From Amarobacillus sp046328225 (GTDB taxonomy: Bacteria > Chloroflexota > Dehalococcoidia > Tepidiformales > Tepidiformaceae): 64,000 nucleotides of DNA. Under the pieces are notes generated by a model, which saw nothing but the letters and a program-made list of their open reading frames with translations, was not told the origin of the DNA and ran no database searches. Location: the NCBI GenBank assembly GCA_046328225.1, contig JAXLWZ010000019.1, positions 1 to 64,000 of the forward strand, given 5' to 3'. Of the stretch, positions 27,070 through 35,751 are shown in pieces (position 1 is the stretch's first letter; each line of letters begins with the position of its first letter). Both the position numbers and the translations under genes were made by a program.

Positions 27070-27864
27070 TCAGCTGCCGCGGAAACGCGGCTCCCGCTTC
27101 TCGACGAACGCCGCGACGGCCTCGCGGTGGTCGGCGGTGGCGGAGGCGCGCGCCATGTTCTCCGCCTCGTGCGTGAGCTGGTCCCCGAGCGAAGCCGTCG
27201 CCGAGAACGCCAGGTTGTCCTTGATCAGCCCGTAGGCCACAGTCGGGCCCGCCGCCAGCCGCCGCGCGAGTGCGAGCGCTTCGGGCATGAGCTGCTCCGC
27301 CGGCACGACGGCCCTCGCGAGACCCAGTTCGAACATGCGCCGCGCATCGATCGGTTCGGCGAGCAGATAGAGCTCCCGCGCCAGCGCCGGGCCAACGAGC
27401 CGCGGCAGGAACCACGTGCCGCCGAAATCGCCGCTGAAGCCCATGCGCGCGAATGCCGTGCCCATGCGCGCCTGCTCGCTCGCGATGCGGAAGTCGGCGG
27501 CGAGCGCCATGCTCATTCCGGCGCCGAACGCCGGTCCGTTCACGGCCGCGATGGTGGGCTTCGGCATCTCCGCCAGCAGGCGCGATGCCTCCTCGGCCTC
27601 GCGCAGGGAGAGCCGCCCGGCCTGGGGTGCGCCGGTCGGCAGGCCACGGTCTTTCATGTCGCCGCCGGCGCTGAAGGCACGACCCGCCCCCGTGATGACG
27701 ACCGCGCGCACGTCGCCGTCCTCGGCCACACGCCGGAGGACGGCCGGCATGGCCGCGAGCATCTCCGTGTTCATCGCGTTCAGCGACTCCGGCCGGTTCA
27801 GCGTCACGACCGCGACGCCGTCTCCGGCGGATTCGAGCAGCACCGTTTCGCTCATCCCAGTCAC
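27070..27864 (-). CDS. Enoyl-CoA hydratase/isomerase family protein 1
   Basis: This 264-aa crotonase-fold protein probably hydrates or isomerises an enoyl-CoA. The oxyanion-hole loops are RAFSAGGDMKDR and NGPAFGAGMSMALAAD. At the two usual catalytic Glu positions of classic hydratases I see Arg/Met-rich sequence and FGG, so isomerase or another crotonase chemistry is possible. GGGAGGTGA precedes the ATG. It follows the BVMO gene on the same strand, with a strong hairpin between them. Confidence 0.88.
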   Translation of the reverse strand: MTGMSETVLLESAGDGVAVVTLNRPESLNAMNTEMLAAMPAVLRRVAEDGDVRAVVITGAGRAFSAGGDMKDRGLPTGAPQAGRLSLREAEEASRLLAEMPKPTIAAVNGPAFGAGMSMALAADFRIASEQARMGTAFARMGFSGDFGGTWFLPRLVGPALARELYLLAEPIDARRMFELGLARAVVPAEQLMPEALALARRLAAGPTVAYGLIKDNLAFSATASLGDQLTHEAENMARASATADHREAVAAFVEKREPRFRGS

Positions 27865-27889
27865 CTCCCGCGCTGTGTGGCGGACAAAC

Positions 27890-27917
27890 GCCGGGCCCGG
27901 CGCGAACCGGGCCCGGC
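27890..27917. terminator. GC-only hairpin between the BVMO and hydratase genes
   Basis: GCCGGGCCCGG-CGCGAA-CCGGGCCCGGC is an 11-bp perfect stem. On the minus strand a short T-rich stretch (GTTTGT) follows. It may terminate or attenuate transcription from the BVMO gene into the hydratase gene. Confidence 0.5.
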
Positions 27918-27937
27918 GGCACGCTGAACCGGTTCGC

Positions 27938-29593
27938 TCAGACCGCGGCGAGCGCGGCCTCGCCGAGGACGAACCCGCTGTAGCCGTTCGCCGCGATCTC
28001 GTCGCACTTCTGGCGATAGCGGCCCACGCCGCCGATGTAGGGCATGAACTGGCGAACCTTGCCCGGCACGTTTTCGCCCAGGTACCACGAATGGCAGCTC
28101 GGCGCGACGTACATCGTGCCGCTGGCCACGTTGTTCACGTGGTCGACCCAGCGGTCCTCGGCCTCGAGCTCGGGCTCCATGGTTTCGATGCCCCGCGAGC
28201 GGAGGTGGCCCAGGCAGTCCGTGATCCAGTCCACGTGCTGTTCGATCGAAACCATCATGTTGCTGAGCACCGAGGGGCTGCCCGGCCCGGTGATGGTGAA
28301 CAGGTTCGGGAAGCCCTCGACCATGAGCCCGAGGTAGTTCCGCGGGCCGTCCGCCCACTTCTCGACGAGCCGTTCGCCGTCGCGGCCGCGGATGTCGATG
28401 CGGTTGAGCGCGCCCGTCATCGCGTCGAAGCCCGTCGCGTAGATGATGACGTCGAGCGCGTGCTCGCGGTTCGCCGTGCGGATGCCGGCCGGCGTGATCT
28501 CCGCGATCGGGTCCTTGCGCAGGTCGACCAGCGACACGTGCGGCTGGTTGAAGGTATCGAAGTAGTTCGTGTCGATGACCGCGCGCTTGCAGCCGATAGG
28601 GTGTTCCGTGGGCATGAGCGAAGCAGCCGTCTCCGGGTCCTTCACCACCCGCCGCACCATCTCGCCGTAGAGCTCGCGGGCGACGCTGTTCGCCTCCATG
28701 TTCGTGGGCACATCCGCGAACATGCGGGTGACGGCGAAGCCGTGCTGGTCCAGCGCGGCCCGGCGCTCGTCCTCGGAGAGGTCCATGATCTTCGTCGTCG
28801 GCGCGGCGTAGAGCGCCCCGCCGAGGCCCAGCGCGATGCCCGCGAGCGAATTCCGCTCGGTTTCGCGGAGCTGGTCGTAGGTCTCGCGCACCTTGCGCTG
28901 GTCCTCGTCGGTCAGCGGCCGGTTGTTCGCGGGCCAGGTGTAGGTGGGCGTGCGCTGGAACACCGTGAGCGAACCGGCGACCTTCGCGATCTCCGGGATC
29001 GCCTGCACCGCCGAGGAACCGGTCCCGATGATGCCGACGCGCTTCCCGGTCAGCTCCACGCCTTCCTTCGGCCAGAGGCTGGTCTGCACCGAGGTGCCTT
29101 GGAACGAATCGATCCCCGGGATGTTCGGCAGCATCGGCGCCGAAAGGCAGCCCGTGGCCATGATCGTGAACGGCGCGCGGAGGGTGTCGCCGCGGTCCGT
29201 CGTCAGCGTCCAGCCCTTCGCCGTCTCGTCGTACCGCGCGGACTTCACGCTGGTGTTGAAGAGCACGTCGCGGCGCAGGTCGAAGCGGTCCACCACGTAC
29301 TGCAGGTAGCGCTCGATCTCGGGCTGCGAGGCCATGAGCTCGCTCCAGACCCAGTCGTTCTGCACGTCCTTGGACCAGCTGTAGGAGTACTCGAGGCTCG
29401 TCACGTCGCAGCGCGCGCCCGGATAGCGGTTCCAATACCAGGTGCCGCCGACGTCGCTGCCGGCTTCGATGACGGCGGTGCGCACACCCAGTTGGCGCAG
29501 CCGGTACAGCTGGTACATGCCGGCAAATCCCGCGCCGACGATGAGGACATCGTAGTCAGCGGCGATTGACGGCCGTTCGACGGTCGTGGTCAT
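27938..29593 (-). CDS. Baeyer-Villiger-type flavin monooxygenase with altered fingerprint
   Basis: This 551-aa class B flavoprotein has an FAD site GAGFAG (20-25), the second BVMO motif GGTWYWNRYPGARCD (49-63) and the NADPH-binding GTGSSA near 190. Type I BVMOs carry F-x-G-x(3)-H-x(3)-W(P/D). Here the segment is FQGTSVQTSLWP (164-175) with Gln170 in place of the His, coded CAG. The His matters for catalysis in studied enzymes, so activity or oxygenation mode may differ. The normal reaction would turn a ketone into an ester or lactone. The start ATG at 29593 follows GGGGGA. An inverted repeat lies about 40-60 nt upstream. Confidence 0.88.
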   Translation of the reverse strand: MTTTVERPSIAADYDVLIVGAGFAGMYQLYRLRQLGVRTAVIEAGSDVGGTWYWNRYPGARCDVTSLEYSYSWSKDVQNDWVWSELMASQPEIERYLQYVVDRFDLRRDVLFNTSVKSARYDETAKGWTLTTDRGDTLRAPFTIMATGCLSAPMLPNIPGIDSFQGTSVQTSLWPKEGVELTGKRVGIIGTGSSAVQAIPEIAKVAGSLTVFQRTPTYTWPANNRPLTDEDQRKVRETYDQLRETERNSLAGIALGLGGALYAAPTTKIMDLSEDERRAALDQHGFAVTRMFADVPTNMEANSVARELYGEMVRRVVKDPETAASLMPTEHPIGCKRAVIDTNYFDTFNQPHVSLVDLRKDPIAEITPAGIRTANREHALDVIIYATGFDAMTGALNRIDIRGRDGERLVEKWADGPRNYLGLMVEGFPNLFTITGPGSPSVLSNMMVSIEQHVDWITDCLGHLRSRGIETMEPELEAEDRWVDHVNNVASGTMYVAPSCHSWYLGENVPGKVRQFMPYIGGVGRYRQKCDEIAANGYSGFVLGEAALAAV

Positions 29594-29632
29594 GTAACTT
29601 CCCCCCAGAATCAGTTGCGGCGCGAATGGCCT

Positions 29633-29654
29633 GGCGCCAACTCCCATTGGCGCC
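29633..29654. promoter_or_regulatory. Inverted repeat upstream of the BVMO gene
   Basis: GGCGCCAA-CTCCCA-TTGGCGCC is a perfect 8-bp inverted repeat, followed by a related TTGGGCGC (29659-29666). It lies 40-61 nt before the start, within the 191-bp gap 29594-29784, and may be an operator. Confidence 0.45.
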
Positions 29655-29784
29655 GTCGTTGGGCGCTATTCATGCCGCACTGGCAAGGGGCACGCTATCC
29701 GGCCCAGAATTGCGCTGTCAAGGCACGCGGCGCTTCACATTTGGCGCGGCGTCACACGGGGTCCCTGTCTGGTAGCCTCCCGGC

Positions 29785-30807
29785 TCAGCCGCTCCAGGGC
29801 GCGCCCGCCGCGCCGGAATACGAAACCAGCGCCTTCATGTAGTTCGAACGTTCGAATGCGGCCGGGTCGGGGCTCGTGGCGTGGCTGAGGCTGCCCACCA
29901 TCTGGCGCACGGCGTCGTAGTGCCGCTCGCGCATCCAGTCCTCGACGCCCCGGACCACGCCCTGCACGTGCTCCGGGCCGTGGATCAGCAGCGCCGATGC
30001 CATCATCGCGACGTCGGCGCCGGCCAGCAGCGCCTTGAGCACGTCCGCGGGCTCGTGCACGCCGCTCGTCGCCGCCAGCGAGACATCCACGCCGCAGCCG
30101 CGAAGGATGGCAATCCAGCGAATCGGCAGCGCGAGCTCGGCCGGCGTGCTCAGCCGCACCGTCGGCACCACCGTCAGCGATTCGAGGTCGATTTCTGGCT
30201 GCATGAAGCGGTTGAAGAGCACCAGGCCGTCCGCGCCGGCCGCCGCGATTCGCCGCGCGACCGCGGGCAACGCCGTGAAGAACGGGCTCAGCTTGACCGC
30301 GATGGGGATGCGCACGACGTCGCGCACGGCCTGCACGATATCGACGTAGCGCGCCTCCACGGATTCCGCGGTCTCGGTCGCGCTGGCGGCGACGAAGTAC
30401 ACGTTCAGTTCGAGCGCGTGTGCCCCCGCCTCCTCGATCTGCCGTGCGTACCGCGTCCAGCCCCCGGGGGTGATGCCGTTGAGGCTCGCGATCACCGGGA
30501 TCGAAAGCTCGCGCCGGGCCTGCTCGATCGATTCGAGGTACGCGGCCGGCCGGGTGGCGTGCTCGGGGAGCGCGGGGAAGAAGCTTTGCGCCTCGAGGTA
30601 GCTCTCCGTCCACTGTTCGAGCAGTTCGTGCAGGTCCAGGGACTCGTGCACGATCTGCTCTTCGAACAACGAGCGCAGCACCACCGCCCCCACGCCAGCC
30701 GCCTCCAGCCGCTTGAGCGTGTCGATGCTGTCGGAGAGCGGCGACGCCGAGGCCGCCACCGGCGACGGCAGCGTGAGCCCGAGATAGCGGGTGCTCATGT
30801 CAACCAT
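29785..30807 (-). CDS. Dihydroorotate dehydrogenase-like protein
   Basis: This 340-aa TIM-barrel flavoprotein of the DHOD superfamily has LGLTLPSPVAASASPLSDS at the start, the core segment PVIASLNGITPGGW, AHALELNVYF, PIAVKLSPFFT and GADGLVLFNRF. The class often sits beside pyruvate:ferredoxin oxidoreductase genes and is then unlikely to act in pyrimidine synthesis. Here it directly follows PFOR and overlaps its stop (ATG at 30807; an internal ATG at 30798 is also possible). The substrate is unknown; a ferredoxin-linked oxidoreductase role is inferred from context. Confidence 0.83.
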   Translation of the reverse strand: MVDMSTRYLGLTLPSPVAASASPLSDSIDTLKRLEAAGVGAVVLRSLFEEQIVHESLDLHELLEQWTESYLEAQSFFPALPEHATRPAAYLESIEQARRELSIPVIASLNGITPGGWTRYARQIEEAGAHALELNVYFVAASATETAESVEARYVDIVQAVRDVVRIPIAVKLSPFFTALPAVARRIAAAGADGLVLFNRFMQPEIDLESLTVVPTVRLSTPAELALPIRWIAILRGCGVDVSLAATSGVHEPADVLKALLAGADVAMMASALLIHGPEHVQGVVRGVEDWMRERHYDAVRQMVGSLSHATSPDPAAFERSNYMKALVSYSGAAGAPWSG

Positions 30808-33800
30808 GGCCTGCCTCCTCCGTGCCGGGCGCCGGGTGCCCCTGGTCCACGGCGATGATGGGCGGCGACACCCGTTCCACGTCCGCCAGCTGCTCGTAGA
30901 GCCGCCAGCGTTCGGCGATGTCGTCGGCCGCGAGATGGATGAGCTGGTCCGCGTCCTGCGGGTTGGCCAGGCGCAGCATCCCGAAGCGCGCTTCGCTCAT
31001 CGCGAACTCCTCGAAGCGGATGCTTGGCTTCTTCGAATCGAGGTGGAACGGGTGGTCGTCGGACCCCTCGGGCGCTGGCTTGTAGCGATACAGCGGCCAG
31101 TACCCGCTGGCGACCGCGTCGCGCTGGTGGTTCATCGCCGTGCGCATGTCGATGCCATGGGCGATGCAGTGGCTGTAGGCGAGGATGATGGACGGCCCCG
31201 CGTGCGCTTCCGCCTCGGCGAACGCCTTCACCGCCTGGGCGTTGTCGGCGCCGAGCGCGATGTTCGCCACGTACACGTTCCCGTAGGCCGAGGCGATCAT
31301 CCCCAGGTCTTTCTTGCCCACCCGCTTGCCGGCCGCCGCGAACTTCGCCACCGCCGCGCGCGAGGTCGACTTCGATGCCTGCCCGCCCGTGTTCGAATAC
31401 ACCTCGGTATCGAGCACGAGGATGTTGACGTCGTGCCCGCTGGCGAGCACGTGGTCGAGCCCGCCGAAGCCGATGTCGTAGGCCCAGCCATCGCCCCCGA
31501 CGATCCACACGGACTTCTTCACCAGCACGTCCGCGACGCCGAGCAGGCGACGGGCATCCGGCGTGCCGAGCTTCTTGAGGTGGCACTTGAGCTGCGCCAC
31601 CCGCCGGCGCTGCTGCTCGATGGCGCCATGCGAATCCTGGCGGGCGGCGAGGATCTCGGCCGCCAGCTCTTCGCCGGCCTCCGGTGCAAGCCGCTGCAAG
31701 AGCTGGCGCGCGAGCTCTTCGTGCTGATCGAGCGCCAGTCGCATGCCCAGGCCGAACTCGGCGTTGTCCTCGAAGAGCGAATTCGCCCACGCCGGGCCAC
31801 GCCCATCGCGGTCCACCGACCACGGCGTCGTCGGCAGGTTGCCCCCGTAGATGGACGAACACCCCGTGGCGTTCGCGATGAGCGCGCGGTCGCCGAAGAG
31901 CTGCGAGAGCAGCTTCAGGTACGGCGTTTCGCCGCAGCCAGCGCACGCGCCCGAGAATTCGAACAGCGGCGTCACCATCTGGGATCCCTTGATCGTCGCG
32001 ACCTGGATCGCCGAACGGTCTACTTCGGGTAGCTCTTCGAAGAAGGCGAACCCGGCCCGTTCGCGGTCCACGTGCGGCTCGCGCGGCTCCATGTTGATCG
32101 CCTTGTGCTTCAGCACCGATTTGCTGGGCGCGGGACAGACATCGACACAGATGCCGCAACCGGTGCAGTCGTCCGGCGCGACCTGGATCGTCATCGCCGC
32201 CCCGGGCAGGTCGCGCCCCGACCATCCACGGTGCTGGAACCCCTCGGGAGCGCCCTCCAGCGCCTCCGGGTCGTAGACCTTCATGCGAATGGCGGCGTGC
32301 GGGCAGACGAGCGCGCACTTGGCGCAGTCGATGCAGATGGACGGGTCCCACACGGGGATTTCGGAGGCGATCCCGCGCTTCTCCCAGCGCGAGGTCGCCG
32401 TCGGGAAGGCGCCATCGACGGGCAGGGCCGAAACGGGCAGGAGGTCGCCCCGGCCGTCGAGCATCATCGCCGTGACGCGCTGCACGAATTCCGGCGCGTT
32501 CGCCGGGACGGCCGGCAGCCGGCGGTACTGGCTCTCCGCCCGGGCCGGCGGATGGACTTCGTGCAGTGCCTCCAGGGCCGCGTCCACGGCGGCATAGTTC
32601 CGTTCGAGCACGAGTTCGCCGCGGCGGCCGTAGGTCTTCTTGATCGCGCCCTTGATCGCGGCGATCGCGGCCTCGCGCGGCATGATGTTCGCCAGCGCGA
32701 AGAAGCAGGGCTGGAGCACCGTATTCACGCGGTTGCCCAGCCCGGCGTCGCGCGCCACCTGGTCGCCATCTATGACGAAGAGCCGGATGCCCTTCGCGAT
32801 GATCGTTTCCTGCAACTCCAACGGCAGCCGTTCCCACGTGCCGTCCGCCCCGTACGGGCTGTTCAGCAGGAAGGTCGCGCCCGGCTCCGCGTGCTTGAGC
32901 ACGTCCGTGCGTTCGAGCAGCCGGAATTGGTGGCAGGCGACGAAGGTCGCGCTCGTGATCAGATAGGTCGAACGAATGGGCTTCGGCCCGAAGCGCAGGT
33001 GCGACACCGTCACCGCGCCGGACTTCTTCGAGTCGTATTCGAAGTACCCCTGCGCGTGCAGCGCCGTGCCCTCGCCGATGATCTTGACCGAGTTCTTGTT
33101 CGCGCCGACCGTGCCGTCGCTTCCGAGGCCGTAGAACAGCGCGCGCACGGTCCCGGCCTCCTCCGTCGTGAACGCCGGGTCGAAGGCGAGGCTGGTGTGC
33201 GAAACGTCGTCGGTGATGCCCACGGTGAAGTGGTTCTTGGGCGTGGCATTGTCCAGTTCGGCGAAGACGGCCGCCGCCATCGCCGGCGTGAACTCCTTCG
33301 AAGCGAGCCCGTAACGCCCGCCGATGACGCGCGGCATCGTCTCGCGGCTGCCCATCGCCACCGACTCGACGAGGGCGGTCACCACATCCTGGTAGAGCGG
33401 CTCGCCCGTCGCGCCCGGCTCCTTCGTGCGGTCGAGCACGGCGACCGCGCGCACGGATGGAGGCAGCGCATGCACGAACGCGCGCGCCGAGAACGGCCGG
33501 TAGAGGCGAACCTGGAGCAGGCCCACCTTCTCGCCGCGAGCCTGGAGCGCCTCCACGGCTTCCTGCGCCGCGCCCGCGCCCGAACCCATGATCACGATGA
33601 CGCGCGTGGCGTCCGGTGCGCCCGAGTAATCGAACAGGCGGTAGCGGCGACCCGTCAGCGCCGCCAGCCGGTCGAAGGCGGCTTCCACCAGGTCGGGCGT
33701 CTCGGCATAGAACGGGTTCGCGGCCTCCCGCGCCTGGAAGAAGACGTCCGGGTTCTGGGCCGACCCGCGGAGCAGCGGGTGGTCGGGCGAAAGCCCCCGG

Positions 33801-34414
33801 TCGCGGTGCGCTTGCACGAGCTCCTCATCGATCATCGCGGCCACGATGTCGTCGTCGGCCGGGGTGATCTTGTTCACTTCGTGCGACGTCCGGAAGCCAT
33901 CGAAGAAGTGCACGAACGGCACGCGGCTGCGCAGCGTCGCCGCCGTCGCCACCAGCGCGAAGTCCTGTGCTTCCTGCACTGAGGCCGAACAGAGCATGCC
34001 CCAGCCCGCGCTGCGCACGGCCATCACGTCGCTGTGGTCCCCGAAGATGGAGAGCGCGTGCGTCGCGACGGCACGCGCGGCGACATGGAAGACGGCCGGG
34101 GTCAGTTCGCCCGCGATTTTGAACATGTTCGGCAGCATCAGCAGGAGGCCCTGCGAGGCCGTGAACGTGGTCGTCAGCGCGCCGGCCATGAGCGCGCCGT
34201 GCGCCGCCCCCGCCGCGCCGCCTTCGCTCTGCATCTGGATGACGCGCGGCACGGTGCCGAAGATGTTCGTCCGGCCCTCGGCCGACCACCCGTCGCACAG
34301 TTCGGCCATCGCCGATGACGGCGTGATCGGGTAGATAGCGATGACTTCGGACACCTTGTGCGCGATCCGCGCCGCCGCCTCGTTGCCATCGACGGTGATG
34401 GATGTGTAGTTCAC
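30800..34414 (-). CDS. nifJ: Pyruvate:ferredoxin (flavodoxin) oxidoreductase
   Basis: This 1204-aa single-chain enzyme oxidises pyruvate and CoA to acetyl-CoA and CO2 and reduces ferredoxin. Domain I begins AHKVSEVIAIYPITPSSAMA. The ferredoxin-like part has CIDCAKCALVCP and CTGCGICVDVCP for two 4Fe-4S clusters. The TPP domain has CAGCGETPYLKLL and ATGCSSIYGG for the proximal cluster, and GDGWAYDIGFGGLDHVL with EVYSNTGGQ. The start is GTG 34414, just before NYTSITVDGNEAAARIAHKV; longer in-frame ATG starts add a non-homologous basic stretch. It is co-transcribed with the DHOD-like gene. An oxygen-sensitive enzyme in an otherwise oxidative region is noteworthy. Confidence 0.95.
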   Translation of the reverse strand: MNYTSITVDGNEAAARIAHKVSEVIAIYPITPSSAMAELCDGWSAEGRTNIFGTVPRVIQMQSEGGAAGAAHGALMAGALTTTFTASQGLLLMLPNMFKIAGELTPAVFHVAARAVATHALSIFGDHSDVMAVRSAGWGMLCSASVQEAQDFALVATAATLRSRVPFVHFFDGFRTSHEVNKITPADDDIVAAMIDEELVQAHRDRGLSPDHPLLRGSAQNPDVFFQAREAANPFYAETPDLVEAAFDRLAALTGRRYRLFDYSGAPDATRVIVIMGSGAGAAQEAVEALQARGEKVGLLQVRLYRPFSARAFVHALPPSVRAVAVLDRTKEPGATGEPLYQDVVTALVESVAMGSRETMPRVIGGRYGLASKEFTPAMAAAVFAELDNATPKNHFTVGITDDVSHTSLAFDPAFTTEEAGTVRALFYGLGSDGTVGANKNSVKIIGEGTALHAQGYFEYDSKKSGAVTVSHLRFGPKPIRSTYLITSATFVACHQFRLLERTDVLKHAEPGATFLLNSPYGADGTWERLPLELQETIIAKGIRLFVIDGDQVARDAGLGNRVNTVLQPCFFALANIMPREAAIAAIKGAIKKTYGRRGELVLERNYAAVDAALEALHEVHPPARAESQYRRLPAVPANAPEFVQRVTAMMLDGRGDLLPVSALPVDGAFPTATSRWEKRGIASEIPVWDPSICIDCAKCALVCPHAAIRMKVYDPEALEGAPEGFQHRGWSGRDLPGAAMTIQVAPDDCTGCGICVDVCPAPSKSVLKHKAINMEPREPHVDRERAGFAFFEELPEVDRSAIQVATIKGSQMVTPLFEFSGACAGCGETPYLKLLSQLFGDRALIANATGCSSIYGGNLPTTPWSVDRDGRGPAWANSLFEDNAEFGLGMRLALDQHEELARQLLQRLAPEAGEELAAEILAARQDSHGAIEQQRRRVAQLKCHLKKLGTPDARRLLGVADVLVKKSVWIVGGDGWAYDIGFGGLDHVLASGHDVNILVLDTEVYSNTGGQASKSTSRAAVAKFAAAGKRVGKKDLGMIASAYGNVYVANIALGADNAQAVKAFAEAEAHAGPSIILAYSHCIAHGIDMRTAMNHQRDAVASGYWPLYRYKPAPEGSDDHPFHLDSKKPSIRFEEFAMSEARFGMLRLANPQDADQLIHLAADDIAERWRLYEQLADVERVSPPIIAVDQGHPAPGTEEAGHG

Positions 34415-34576
34415 GATGCAACCACCCCGGGGACCCCTCCGTGGCGTGACCGGGCGCATGGCGCACCGGCCCCGGGATCGAGGCTCGCGTGCGCGGCGGG
34501 CCCTCCATATGGTCGAAGGCCCCACATTCGCCGCCGCATTGGCCTGATCTGGCCATCTTTCCCGTCGAAGCGCCGC

Positions 34577-34582
34577 TAGAAT
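34577..34582 (+). promoter_or_regulatory. -10 box of the epoxide-hydrolase-like gene
   Basis: TAGAAT lies 26 nt before the GTG at 34609, and CGGAGG gives a Shine-Dalgarno site. The 194-bp divergent gap toward PFOR shows no clear operator. Confidence 0.4.
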
Positions 34583-34608
34583 GCGCGCCACCGCGCCGGA
34601 GGCCACCC

Positions 34609-35751
34609 GTGACCGATCTCGAACCGTACCCGCCCGCCTGGCTGCCCGATGGCGTGCGGTCGCGCTTCGTCGAAGGCGTCAACGGCCTGCGCATGCATAT
34701 TCTCGAGGCCGGCGCGGCCGATGGTTCGCGGCCGCTCGTCCTGCTCCTGCACGGCTTCCCGGAGCTGGCCTACAGCTGGCGAAAGGTCATGCTCCCGCTC
34801 GCCGCGGCCGGCCACCACGTCGTCGCGCCCGACCAGCGCGGCTACGGCCGCACGACCGGCTGGGACGCGGACTACGACGGCGATTTGTACTCCTACCGGC
34901 GGCTGAACATCGTGCGGGATGCCCTCGGGCTCGTCTCCGCGCTGGGGTACCGCTCGGTGGCGTGCGTCGTGGGCCACGATTTCGGGTCGCCCGTGGCCGC
35001 CTGGTGCGCGGTCACGCGCCCGGACATCTTCCGGTCGGCCGTGCTCATGAGTGCGCCATTTGCGGGCACGCCCCCATGGCCGTTCCCGGCCGCTGCCGCG
35101 ACGGCGCGTGAGGGGCTCGATGCCGCCCTCGCCGCGCTGCCGCGCCCGCGCATGCACTACCAGCACTACTACCAGACTCCCGCGGCGAACGAGAACATGT
35201 GGCACGCGCCCCAGGGCGTTCACGCCTTCCTGCGTGCCTACTACCACTACAAGAGCGCCGACTGGGAGGGCAACCGCCCGCACCCCCTGCCGGACGCCAG
35301 CGCCGCGTCGTTCGCGATGCTGCCCACCTACTACGTGATGGACCGCGGCCAGGGGATGGCGGAGACGGTCGCGCCGGTCGCTCCTTCGGCCGCGCAGATC
35401 GCCTCGAACACATGGCTCCCGGAACCGGACATGGCGGTCTATACCGCCGAGTACGGACGCACGGGCTTTCAGGGCGGGTTGCAGTGGTACCGCTCGGGGA
35501 GCCTCGGCGCGCCGGAGATGGAGCTCTACGCCGGCCGCCGCATCGAAGTCCCCTGCATGTTCATCGCAGGCGCCAGCGACTGGGGCCCGTTCCAATCGCC
35601 GGGCGCGCTCGACCGCATGCGCGATGCCGCCTGCAGTGATCTCCAGGGCGTGCATCTGCTCCCCGGCGCGGGCCACTGGGTCCAGCAGGAACAGCCCGAG
35701 GCGACCGCGTCGCTGGTCCTGGACTTCCTCGCGCGGAACGCCGTCAGGTGA
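34609..35751 (+). CDS. Alpha/beta hydrolase, epoxide-hydrolase-like
   Basis: This 380-aa protein has the HGFPELAYSW oxyanion motif (49-58) and a nucleophile elbow GHDFGS with Asp124, the acid found in epoxide hydrolases and haloalkane dehalogenases rather than Ser. VAPDQRGYGRTTGW is typical of soluble epoxide hydrolases. The catalytic His is in GAGHWVQQE near the C-terminus. The start is GTG with a good SD. It is likely to open an epoxide made by an oxygenase such as the P450. Its last 8 bases overlap the end of the convergent CoA-transferase gene. Confidence 0.88.
   Translation: MTDLEPYPPAWLPDGVRSRFVEGVNGLRMHILEAGAADGSRPLVLLLHGFPELAYSWRKVMLPLAAAGHHVVAPDQRGYGRTTGWDADYDGDLYSYRRLNIVRDALGLVSALGYRSVACVVGHDFGSPVAAWCAVTRPDIFRSAVLMSAPFAGTPPWPFPAAAATAREGLDAALAALPRPRMHYQHYYQTPAANENMWHAPQGVHAFLRAYYHYKSADWEGNRPHPLPDASAASFAMLPTYYVMDRGQGMAETVAPVAPSAAQIASNTWLPEPDMAVYTAEYGRTGFQGGLQWYRSGSLGAPEMELYAGRRIEVPCMFIAGASDWGPFQSPGALDRMRDAACSDLQGVHLLPGAGHWVQQEQPEATASLVLDFLARNAVR

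Noticed and set aside
29843..29856. Perfect 14-bp palindrome TTCGAACGTTCGAA
   Set aside because: It lies inside the coding sequence for FERSN of the DHOD-like gene near its end; although similar to the SufR-like operator half-sites, it can arise from Phe-Glu-Arg-Ser codons. Worth only a note.
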